The notes under the pieces were generated by a model. The model did not search any database and was not told the origin of the DNA. It worked only from the letters and a program-made list of their open reading frames with translations. This document shows positions 9,301-16,123 of a stretch of DNA of 64,000 nt, piece by piece. The position numbers were made by a program, and so were the translations under genes. Source of the DNA: BRHc4a sp049323915 (lineage in GTDB: Bacteria > Bacillota > Desulfotomaculia > Desulfotomaculales > Desulfocucumaceae); contig JBMOPC010000131.1 in assembly GCA_049323915.1 (NCBI GenBank), positions 89,297 through 153,296 of the forward strand, read 5' to 3'. Each line of letters starts with the position of its first letter. The stretch's first letter is position 1.

Positions 9301-10428
9301 GTGAGCCGGAAGAAAAGGATAATGGTATTTATGCTGGGAGTTTTCTTTGCCGTGTCCGCGGTGGGATCGGCTTACGGCGAGACGCTGGAGGGCATGCTTC
9401 AGGACACCAGGGAAAAGCTCAACAAAAAAAGGCAGGAGGTTGACAGCAGCAGAAGGGTTGTCGACAGCTACTCCTCGCAGTTAAAGGAATTGGATCAGGG
9501 GATAGATTTAAGGGAGCGTAAAATAAAGGACCTTGAGGACAGCCTGAGCCTTTCCATGGCTGAGCTGAAGCGCACCGAGGCCGATTTGGTCAGGGCAAAA
9601 AAAGATTTCGAGGAAAGCAATAAAACTTTCCGGAACAGGGTAAAGGGTATGTACACCTCCGGAGGGGTCGGCTATGTCGAGGTGCTGCTTGAGTCGAAGA
9701 ACTTCGGGGATTTTGTGAGCCGCGCCGAGATGTTGAAAAGGATTATCAGCCGGGACGTTGAGATCATTGAAAAGGTGGCCGAAAAAAGGAAGGCCCTGGA
9801 GGAGGAAAAGGTTAACCTGGAGGCCAGGCGCGAAAGCATTTCCTCCCTGATTGCCCTGCAGGAGTCGGCCAAAGTCGATCTCAAGGGGCGGCAGGCCGAA
9901 AGGCAGACCCTTCTGTCAAGGGCAAAGCAGGATCTCTACCGCTTTGAATCCGAGGCCTATGAGCTTGAAAAGCAAGAGCAGGAAATAATTAGGGAGATGC
10001 TTAAGAACAAGTCCAGGCAGAGCTCTCCCGCCAAGGCCACAGGACAATATATCTGGCCGGTGCCAGGCTACGGCGAAATCTCCTCCCCGTATGGAAACAG
10101 GGTTCACCCGGTATTGGGCGGGATCCGGTTTCACAATGGCATCGACATACCCGCCCCCATGGGTGTAAATGTGGTGGCGGCCCAGGACGGAACGGTCATC
10201 GAGGTGGGTTACATGAGCGGTTACGGAAAGGTGGTCATCTTGGACCACGGCAACGGGATGTCCACGCTGTACGCGCACCTGTCCTCCCAGTCGGTTTCGG
10301 TGGGGGAAGAGGTGGCCAAGGGGCAGGTTGTGGGGCTTATTGGCAGCACCGGAATGTCCACGGGGCCGCACCTTCACTTCACGGTATTTAAAAACGGTTC
10401 GCCGGTTAACCCCGGCAACTATTTATAA
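9301..10428 (+). CDS. Secreted coiled-coil M23 family peptidase (EnvC/PcsB-like FtsX partner)
   Basis: A 375-residue exported protein: signal peptide at residues 1-28 (ends SAYGE), long coiled coil from about 30 to 245 (heptads rich in K, E, L, R), then a LytM/M23 domain from 255. The domain has the motifs FHNGIDIPAP (zinc His and Asp) and GPHLHFTV (HxH), so all metal ligands look present and it may be an active endopeptidase rather than only an activator as in EnvC. Position directly after ftsEX (50 bases) indicates it is the extracellular effector of FtsEX. GTG 9301 is used, about 12 bases after GGGGAGG; spacing is long but no better start is in frame. Confidence 0.9.
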   Translation: MSRKKRIMVFMLGVFFAVSAVGSAYGETLEGMLQDTREKLNKKRQEVDSSRRVVDSYSSQLKELDQGIDLRERKIKDLEDSLSLSMAELKRTEADLVRAKKDFEESNKTFRNRVKGMYTSGGVGYVEVLLESKNFGDFVSRAEMLKRIISRDVEIIEKVAEKRKALEEEKVNLEARRESISSLIALQESAKVDLKGRQAERQTLLSRAKQDLYRFESEAYELEKQEQEIIREMLKNKSRQSSPAKATGQYIWPVPGYGEISSPYGNRVHPVLGGIRFHNGIDIPAPMGVNVVAAQDGTVIEVGYMSGYGKVVILDHGNGMSTLYAHLSSQSVSVGEEVAKGQVVGLIGSTGMSTGPHLHFTVFKNGSPVNPGNYL

Positions 10429-10441
10429 ACCGGGATCCAAC

Positions 10442-10467
10442 AACGCCGGACAGCGGCGTTTTTTTTT
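10442..10467 (+). terminator. Rho-independent terminator after the ftsEX operon
   Basis: Stem AACGCCG/CGGCGTT with loop GACAG, followed by a run of nine T including the stem end. It lies 14 bases after the M23 peptidase stop. Confidence 0.92.
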
Positions 10468-10475
10468 CCATGAAA

Positions 10476-10507
10476 TTGTAATCGCCGGGATAAACTTATA
10501 GTATAAT
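10476..10507 (+). promoter_or_regulatory. Possible promoter for the S41 protease gene
   Basis: A perfect -10 TATAAT is at 10502-10507. The best -35, TTGTAA at 10476, is 20 bases away, too far for a standard sigma-A promoter, so only the -10 is convincing. It sits between a terminator and the start of the next gene, where a promoter is required. Confidence 0.4.
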
Positions 10508-10543
10508 AATCTGTAGTCATAAACCCGGGGGAGGAATATATTT

Positions 10544-11704
10544 TTGCGCGTTGACAAATACGGCCTGCCCAAAAGCGGCAGCCGCTTTTTTACCGGTATT
10601 GCCATACTGGTCTTCGTCCTCATCGTGGGATTCGGCTGGGTTATAGCCAGCAATTACAAGCACTTCGGCAACCTGTTAAAGGTTATTGTTCTTGTCAAGA
10701 CGCAGTATCTTAATGCGGCTGACTACAACAGCATGGTCGAAGGGGCAATAAAAGGGCTTGTACAGTCTTTGGACGATCCCTATTCGGCCTACCTGGACCC
10801 TGCTACATACAAGCAGCTCAGGGATCAGATCAAGGGTTCCTTCGGGGGCCTGGGCATTCTGGTGGGCAAAAAAGAGGACAGCATCACGGTGTCCAGGACC
10901 TATAGGGGTACCCCCGCCTATCGGGCCGGAATACTGCCCGGAGATGTAATTCAGAAAATAGACGACCGGGACGCCCGCGGCATAGATCTTGAGTCCGCTG
11001 TTCAGCTAATGAGGGGGCCGGTGGGGACAAAGGTCAGGCTTACCCTGACAAGGGCAGACAACCCGCAGCCCTTCGATGTGGAGCTGACCAGGGAGGAAAT
11101 AAGGGTTCCCACAGCTGAGGGCAAAATGCTGAAAAATGGGGTGGTCCATCTGGGCATTGCCCATTTTACGGAAAAAACGCCCGAGGAAGTGGGCGAGTTC
11201 ATAGAAAAGTTTAAAAAAGAGGGTATGAAGGGTATAATTCTTGACCTGAGAAACAACCCCGGCGGGGAGCTTATGTCGGCGGTAAAGGTGGCCGGCCACT
11301 TCGTGCCCCCGGGACCGGTGGTGTTTATCGAATACAGGGGGGGGCGCATGGAGGAGCACAAGGCGCAGGGAAATTATCTCGGAATTCCCATGGTTGTGCT
11401 GGTCAACGACGGGAGCGCCAGCGCCTCGGAAATACTGGCCGGGGCGGTGAAGGACACCGGTGCGGGTGTGCTGGTGGGGCAGAAGACCTTCGGCAAGGGA
11501 GTGGTACAAATGATTTTCGAGCTTGACAACGGCGCCGGGCTGAAGCTTACCACCGCCAGGTACCTGACTCCCAAAAAAACTGATATCAATAAAACCGGGA
11601 TAGTGCCGGATGTGGTTGTGGACCAGCCTCCGGGGAACATCGACGTACAGCTGCAGCGGGCCCTTGAAATTATTGAGCGGAAACTCCCGGCCAGGGCCTC
11701 GTAG
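10544..11704 (+). CDS. Carboxyl-terminal processing protease, S41 family (CtpA/CtpB type)
   Basis: A 386-residue membrane-anchored serine protease that trims substrate C-termini. It has an N-terminal membrane anchor (residues 18-37), a PDZ domain (about 95-175, with FGGLGILVG and AGILPGDVI) and the S41 catalytic core with nucleophile serine in NDGSASASEI and general-base lysine in TFGKGVVQ. TTG 10544 is preceded by GGGGGAGG at ten bases. In sporulating bacilli the orthologue CtpB cleaves SpoIVFA to time sigma-K activation, and ctpB likewise sits downstream of ftsEX, so a role in sporulation signalling is plausible but not shown. Confidence 0.94.
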   Translation: MRVDKYGLPKSGSRFFTGIAILVFVLIVGFGWVIASNYKHFGNLLKVIVLVKTQYLNAADYNSMVEGAIKGLVQSLDDPYSAYLDPATYKQLRDQIKGSFGGLGILVGKKEDSITVSRTYRGTPAYRAGILPGDVIQKIDDRDARGIDLESAVQLMRGPVGTKVRLTLTRADNPQPFDVELTREEIRVPTAEGKMLKNGVVHLGIAHFTEKTPEEVGEFIEKFKKEGMKGIILDLRNNPGGELMSAVKVAGHFVPPGPVVFIEYRGGRMEEHKAQGNYLGIPMVVLVNDGSASASEILAGAVKDTGAGVLVGQKTFGKGVVQMIFELDNGAGLKLTTARYLTPKKTDINKTGIVPDVVVDQPPGNIDVQLQRALEIIERKLPARAS

Positions 11705-11772
11705 AGGAGAAGTGAGACGAGAAGTGTGAAGCGGGATTAAGAATTTGGAATTAAGAAGTGGGATTCAATCCT
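11705..11772 (+). repeat. Short degenerate repeats before the MinJ-like gene
   Basis: GAGAAGTGAGAC is followed at once by GAGAAGTGTGAA, then AGAATTT GGAATTA AGAAGTG in seven-base steps. The 11-mer GAGAAGTGAGA occurs again, inverted, at 29086-29096 before the debranching-enzyme gene. This may be a third variant of the heptad repeats. Confidence 0.45.
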
Positions 11773-13026
11773 ATGTCTAACGCGGTTTCCGTCGTGATTG
11801 AAAATTATTTTCTTCTCTTCCTCGACCCGGAATTTATGCTTCTGCTGGGGCTGGTGGTGGTTCTGGTGGCCCTGCAGTACAGGCGTTCGGAATCTGTCCG
11901 CGCCGATATGTTCGGTGTTAAAACATCCCGGGTGTGGAGGGATACGGCTGCTGCCACGCTGTTCGGCATTGCCGGCGGACTGGCGGGCAGTATACTGATG
12001 GTGCTGGCCGGCCTTCCCATCACCGGCTCGGGGTCGGTTTTCATACTTGTTTTGCTGATTGCTGTTCTTTTAATGCTCATTAACCCCAGGTTTTTGTGCT
12101 TTGCCTATGCCGGCGGGATAGTTTCGCTCCTCAATATATTCACCGGCTGGCCCCAGGTGAATATATATCAGATACTGGCACTGGTGGCTCTCCTGCACAT
12201 GGTGGAGAGCATTCTCATTTTTTTCAGCGGCCATTTCGGGGCTGTTCCGGCTTATTTTGAAGATGGGTCCGGCCGGGTTGCGGGAGGGTTCACCCTGCAA
12301 AAATTCTGGCCCATACCCCTGGTGGCCCTTACGGTGGTGGGGCACTCCCTTTACCCGGGCGCCTTTGCCGGTATGCCGGAGTGGTGGCCCCTGATCAAGC
12401 CGGATATGGCAGGTGAAAGCAGCCACTACGAATATGTTCTTGTTTCTTTGGTGGCCGGCCTGGGATACGGAGATTTGGCCATTGCCCGATACCCGAGGGA
12501 AAAGAGCAGGATTTCCGCCTTTTACCTGGCACTTTACAGCATTACACTTTTTATGTTATCGGCGCTTGCCCAGTATTTCCGGCCCCTGGCCATAGTGGCG
12601 GCCCTTTTTTCCCCTTTGGGGCACGAGATGGTCATATATATCGGTAAAAGAATAGAAATGGCGGGAAGGCCTCTGTTTGCCCTGTCAACCCGCGGAGTGC
12701 GGGTGCTGGATGTACTTGCCGACTCCACCGCATGGCATATGGGCATCAGGTCCGGGGACGTTTTGATCGCTTTAAATGGTATTCCGCTCAGGGACCATTG
12801 GACCCTGGCCCAGGCTTTGGACCATGTACGGGGCCCCCTGGAGATTGAGTACCTGAGAGGGCCGTCACAGGCATACAGCCGGGGGGTGGCCTTCCGAAAA
12901 GATGCCGGCAAGCCCCTGGGGCTGCTTCCGCTTTATGATGGAGGGGGCCGGGGGAATATTGATTTGCGTACACCGGGAACGCTGTGGAGGAGACTGTTTT
13001 GGTGGTGGGAAAAAAATAGACGTTGA
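11773..13026 (+). CDS. MinJ-like PDZ-domain membrane protein
   Basis: A protein of about 417 residues with seven to eight hydrophobic segments in the first 290 residues and a C-terminal PDZ domain (about 300-385, with VLADSTAWHMGIRSGDVLIALNG, quoted in part). Bacillus MinJ has this layout and bridges DivIVA to MinD at the division site; its gene also follows ctpB and precedes uvrBA. Function here is inferred from architecture and gene order. The start is uncertain: ATG 11773 gives a sensible membrane protein but lacks a clear ribosome site, and GTG 11758 is five codons earlier. A consensus promoter for the next gene overlaps its stop codon. Confidence 0.7.
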   Translation: MSNAVSVVIENYFLLFLDPEFMLLLGLVVVLVALQYRRSESVRADMFGVKTSRVWRDTAAATLFGIAGGLAGSILMVLAGLPITGSGSVFILVLLIAVLLMLINPRFLCFAYAGGIVSLLNIFTGWPQVNIYQILALVALLHMVESILIFFSGHFGAVPAYFEDGSGRVAGGFTLQKFWPIPLVALTVVGHSLYPGAFAGMPEWWPLIKPDMAGESSHYEYVLVSLVAGLGYGDLAIARYPREKSRISAFYLALYSITLFMLSALAQYFRPLAIVAALFSPLGHEMVIYIGKRIEMAGRPLFALSTRGVRVLDVLADSTAWHMGIRSGDVLIALNGIPLRDHWTLAQALDHVRGPLEIEYLRGPSQAYSRGVAFRKDAGKPLGLLPLYDGGGRGNIDLRTPGTLWRRLFWWWEKNRR

Positions 13027-13051
13027 CACTGATACGGCACCATTCTATAAT
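13023..13051 (+). promoter_or_regulatory. Consensus sigma-A promoter for the CooT-like gene
   Basis: TTGACA (13023-13028), 17 bases, TATAAT (13046-13051): both boxes match perfectly at ideal spacing. The -35 overlaps the stop codon of the MinJ-like gene. Such a strong promoter in front of a 62-residue protein suggests high expression. Confidence 0.9.
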
Positions 13052-13102
13052 TTTTTTGAGCCATGAGGGTTCTATTGTTTATATATGCCGGAGGTGATAA
13101 CG

Positions 13103-13291
13103 GTGTGTGAAGCCAACGCTTACCTTCGCAAGGACGGTAAGGAAGAACTTTTCCTGGAAATGGTGGATAAAGTGGTTCCCCACGAGGAAGGGCTCATGCT
13201 GGAGGACATTTTTGGCCGCCGGAAAATAGTCAGGGCCAGAATAGCCGAGCTTGCCCTGGTAGACCATAAAATCGTGCTGGAAAAGGAATAA
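13103..13291 (+). CDS. CooT family small (putative nickel-binding) protein
   Basis: A 62-residue protein beginning MCEANAYL. The start is GTG 13103 because GGAGGTGA lies seven bases upstream; the in-frame ATG at 13085 would put that ribosome site inside the gene. This start places a cysteine at position 2, which is the Ni(II)-binding residue conserved in the CooT family (the Rhodospirillum CooT helps nickel delivery to CO dehydrogenase). The rest is a small beta-barrel-like sequence (IFGRRKIVRARIAEL). No CO dehydrogenase or hydrogenase gene is in the window, so its client is unknown. Confidence 0.75.
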   Translation: MCEANAYLRKDGKEELFLEMVDKVVPHEEGLMLEDIFGRRKIVRARIAELALVDHKIVLEKE

Positions 13292-13297
13292 TCTTTC

Positions 13298-13325
13298 AAG
13301 GGCTGCCTGGCAAACGGCAGTCCTT
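13298..13325 (+). terminator. Probable terminator after the CooT-like gene
   Basis: A ten-pair stem AAGGGCTGCC/GGCAGTCCTT (one G-T) with an 8-base loop starts seven bases after the stop. The following T stretch is broken by G, so it may be a weak terminator or transcript-end stabiliser. Confidence 0.55.
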
Positions 13326-13388
13326 GTTGGTTATCCAGGAAATGAGTGATAGCTGTAAAGTCTACCAGCTGGAGGTATGATTTCCGTC

Positions 13389-14000
13389 ATGGAGGACGCC
13401 TGGGATCTTTCCGGTATATCGGATTTCGGAGAGCTTGAAAACAAGGTCAAAACCTGCACCAGATGCGGGCTGAGGAACGGGTGCAGAGGGGTGGTCTTTG
13501 GGGAAGGCAGCCCGGCTGCCCGTATTGTTATTTGCGGAGAAGGGCCCGGGGCGGACGAGGACAGGCTTGGAAGGCCCTTTGTGGGAAAGGCCGGCCAACT
13601 GCTTGACAGGATACTGGATGCCTGCGGATTTAACCGGTTTGAACATGTATACATACTTAATACCGTCAAGTGCAGGCCCCCGGGCAACAGGATACCGGCC
13701 GGGGATGAGAGAAAGGCATGCCGGCCCAACCTGGATGCGCAGCTAAGGATAATAAACCCGCTGATACTTGTACTGCTGGGAGCCACAGCCCTGCAGGAGA
13801 TTATTGACCCGGGGGGAAGGATTACCATGGACAGGGGTAAATGGGTGGAAAAGGACAATATTTTTATTATGCCCACCTATCACCCGGCCGCCCTCTTAAG
13901 AAACCCCGCACTGAAAGTGGATGCCTGGAAAGACTTTAAACAGGTGGTGTACAGGTACAGGGAACTGGTCAATCCCCGGCACTACTCTGCGCACTGTTAG
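13389..14000 (+). CDS. Uracil-DNA glycosylase, family 4 (iron-sulfur type)
   Basis: This enzyme removes uracil from DNA to start base-excision repair. The product of about 203 residues has the family-4 pattern: CTRCGL near the N-terminus plus NTVKCRPPGNR and KACRPNLD, giving four cysteines for a 4Fe-4S cluster; GEGPGADEDRLGRPFVG is the uracil-binding motif (GEAPGxxED in relatives) and PTYHPAALLRN the C-terminal catalytic histidine motif. Start is uncertain: GGAGGT ends immediately before ATG 13377, while ATG 13389 is 12 bases downstream of it and is preferred. The gene belongs to a run of repair genes (uvrB, uvrA, uvrC nearby). Confidence 0.92.
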   Translation: MEDAWDLSGISDFGELENKVKTCTRCGLRNGCRGVVFGEGSPAARIVICGEGPGADEDRLGRPFVGKAGQLLDRILDACGFNRFEHVYILNTVKCRPPGNRIPAGDERKACRPNLDAQLRIINPLILVLLGATALQEIIDPGGRITMDRGKWVEKDNIFIMPTYHPAALLRNPALKVDAWKDFKQVVYRYRELVNPRHYSAHC

Positions 14001-14040
14001 TGCAAACCCTGATTGAGACGTGTAAGGAATGCCTTCCCTA

Positions 14041-14346
14041 TTATTCTGTATTCTGCCTTCTGGATTCTGGATTCTGATTTCTGATTTCTTTTTTCAGGTC
14101 GTCAGGCCAGGCATTCAGCCCCTCCCTCCTGGCCTGGGCCAGGAGGGCCATGTAATGTCTTTCCGCCGCATTCAGCCGGTAAATCATGTAGTCAATCAGC
14201 TCAGGGCCGGTGAAGTTATACTGGTTTTTACATGTTTTCCATTCTGTCAAAGAGGTCTGGATATTGTTGAAAAGGTCAGGCCTTGCGGGATAATGGGGCG
14301 AGATGCGGCCCAGTATGTTCAGAATCATTTTTTCCATTATTTTCAT
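14041..14346 (-). CDS. Small DUF2508/YaaL-like protein with repeat-derived C-terminus
   Basis: A 101-residue minus-strand gene starting at ATG 14346 behind GGAGGGG (six bases). The central GPELIDYMIYRLNAAERHYM followed by LLAQARREG resembles the LIDYAIY-NAAE core of the DUF2508/YaaL family, found next to recA/recombination genes in many Firmicutes; function unknown. The last 14-17 codons (RNQNPESRRQNTE) are formed by the heptad repeat tract CAGAATC-CAGAAGG-CAGAATA, so the natural C-terminus seems to have been overwritten or extended by the repeat. It is isolated on the minus strand between two plus-strand genes. Confidence 0.65.
   Translation of the reverse strand: MKIMEKMILNILGRISPHYPARPDLFNNIQTSLTEWKTCKNQYNFTGPELIDYMIYRLNAAERHYMALLAQARREGLNAWPDDLKKEIRNQNPESRRQNTE
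14044..14092 (-). repeat. Heptad repeat tract, class 1, inside the end of a gene
   Basis: Seven perfect-length units on the plus strand: TTCTGTA, TTCTGCC, TTCTGGA, TTCTGGA, TTCTGAT, TTCTGAT, TTCTTTT. Read on the minus strand they encode the tail and stop codon of the DUF2508-like gene. Because 7 is not a multiple of 3, the three frames rotate through the repeat. Confidence 0.85.
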
Positions 14347-14413
14347 GCAATCCCCTCCGGTTAATGTTTATGCCGTGCCAAAGTGGTTTAGAAGCCCTGT
14401 TTCCTTTGAAAAT

Positions 14414-14435
14414 CCGCTATATTAAGCGGTTTTTT
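14414..14435 (+). terminator. Hairpin followed by T run upstream of the lipoprotein gene
   Basis: CCGCT/AGCGG stem with a 6-base loop and six T. It lies in the divergent gap between the DUF2508-like gene and the lipoprotein gene, so on the plus strand it could end transcripts from the glycosylase gene or act as a leader attenuator for the lipoprotein. Short stem, so only moderately sure. Confidence 0.5.
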
Positions 14436-14511
14436 CTTTGAATCTGCTTTTAAATATTTATACGGGCAATTAAGCATAATAGAAATTAGCAGATTTACCG
14501 GGGGTGGTGGA

Positions 14512-15939
14512 ATGAGACTCCCAGCTTCAAAAATTTACATATTGGCGGTTATGCTGTTTTTGCTTGTGCCCCTGTGGGGCTGTCCCGATAAGGAAGAGGC
14601 GAAAAAACCGGCCCCTCCCGTCAAGATTGCGGTAATCTTTGCGGATATGGAGCGTGACGGTAACAAGGTAATAAAAAAGGTCATGGACGGCAAGAAGAAA
14701 GAGGAAAAGATAGATATAATCTGGATGGACGCCAAAAACGACCAGGCCCGGCAGGTAGCTCAACTGGAAAGGCTGGGCGATCAGAAGGTAAAGGCTGCGG
14801 TTATCCAGTTCGTTAGCCCCGAGGCCGGGCCGGACCTGATGCGGAAGCTGGTGGAAAAGAATATTAAGGTTGTGGCACTGGAAACTTTGCCTGCGGATAT
14901 GCCTGTTGATGCGTACGTTGCTTCCAATCACAGGCTGTCCGGGCAGCTTCTGGCCCGTTTTGCCGTGCGTTCTGCCCGAAAGGGCGCCGGACTTCCGGTA
15001 CCCCCCGATGCATTGGACCAGGGCGGGCAGCAGGGACAGGCTGGGGGTGGCGGGCAGGGCGGGGGAAATGGCGGGAAGACCGGCGGGGGCGTCCCCCCGG
15101 AGACACAGGTGGGGGGAAAAGTGCCAATAGGGGCGGTGCTGTTAAGCGGCGACCCAAGAGACCCCCAGGCCCGGGAAATAGCGGCGGCAGCCCGGGAGTC
15201 CCTGCAGGGTTCCGCAGAGGTCCGGCTGTTGGCGGAGGAGGCGGTTCCCTATAACGACATTTCGCAGGTCCCGCGCATACTTCAGGATTTGCTGGTGAGG
15301 AACGGAAACAACATACAGGCTGTGCTGGCCACTGACAGCAAGATTGCCATGGCCGCCGTGGATGTGCTTAAAGGCGCCGGCATTAACAACCGGGTGCTGA
15401 CCGCCGGTGTGGGAGCGACCGAAGAGGCATACAAGGCGCTGGCCTCCGGGGAACATGACGCCGAGGTGGACACCAGGCCCGACCTTTTGGGGCAGTATGC
15501 ACTGGACGCCGCCGTCAGCCTGGCCAAAGGGGGAAGTTGGGAGTATGACGGGCAGACGCCTAACGGCAGTTATTCCGTCCCTACCAGGATAACCCCTGTC
15601 CGGCTGATTCAGTCTGACAACGTGTACCTGCTGGAGCAGCAGTGGGGCAGCTTAAAGGGAGAAAAAGACAAGGAAAAGAAAGGTAAGGAAGAGGGCGGCT
15701 CCGGGGAAGAGTCCGGGGGCGGGGAGGAACAAAAGGGATCCAGCCATGAAGGCGGTGGCGGTGAGGGAAAGGATAAAGAAGGCGGGGGCAAAAATCAGGG
15801 AGAAAAAACAATGCTCCGCATAACCACCCAGGACGGTAAAACAATGGAGGTACAGATAGACGGCGAGATTAAAAAAATAGAGTCCACCGGCGGCGGAAAA
15901 AAGGGGCGGGAAGAACAGGGACAAGGCCGGCAGCAGTAA
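14512..15939 (+). CDS. Sugar-binding-protein-like lipoprotein with glycine-rich inserts
   Basis: A 475-residue predicted lipoprotein (LVPLWGC, lipid Cys24). Residues 35-155 and 205-375 resemble the two lobes of type-1 periplasmic binding proteins of the ribose/LacI-like class (KIAVIFADMERDGNKV; AVLATDSKIAMAAVDVLKGAGI; DLLGQYALDAAVSLAKG). Between the lobes sits a Gly/Gln-rich linker (about 170-195), and after residue 385 comes a long Lys/Glu/Gly-rich charged tail that ends in a short beta-type segment (TMLRITTQDGKTMEVQIDG). No permease or ATPase lies nearby, so a sensor or wall-associated role is as likely as transport. ATG 14512 follows GGGGGTGGTGG. The low-complexity inserts are unusual for the family. 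Confidence 0.7.
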   Translation: MRLPASKIYILAVMLFLLVPLWGCPDKEEAKKPAPPVKIAVIFADMERDGNKVIKKVMDGKKKEEKIDIIWMDAKNDQARQVAQLERLGDQKVKAAVIQFVSPEAGPDLMRKLVEKNIKVVALETLPADMPVDAYVASNHRLSGQLLARFAVRSARKGAGLPVPPDALDQGGQQGQAGGGGQGGGNGGKTGGGVPPETQVGGKVPIGAVLLSGDPRDPQAREIAAAARESLQGSAEVRLLAEEAVPYNDISQVPRILQDLLVRNGNNIQAVLATDSKIAMAAVDVLKGAGINNRVLTAGVGATEEAYKALASGEHDAEVDTRPDLLGQYALDAAVSLAKGGSWEYDGQTPNGSYSVPTRITPVRLIQSDNVYLLEQQWGSLKGEKDKEKKGKEEGGSGEESGGGEEQKGSSHEGGGGEGKDKEGGGKNQGEKTMLRITTQDGKTMEVQIDGEIKKIESTGGGKKGREEQGQGRQQ

Positions 15940-15977
15940 TAAATACCGAAAATTTTAACCAGGAGGCGTGTGTCAGG

Positions 15978-16019
15978 CGTCCGGAACCCCCGGAATCCAG
16001 GGTTTCCGGACGTATTATT
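15978..16019 (+). terminator. Terminator after the lipoprotein gene
   Basis: CGTCCGGAA-CCC pairs with GGG-TTTCCGGACG (one bulged T), followed by TATTATTTT. It is a strong stem with an imperfect T tract. Confidence 0.75.
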
Positions 16020-16123
16020 TTGATAACTCCGCTAAAGAAAACTGTGTTTTGCAACGAAAATATAGATACGGGCATTTTTCACATATAACCGGTTGAATGA
16101 TTAATTATTCGGGGGGTTAGTTA

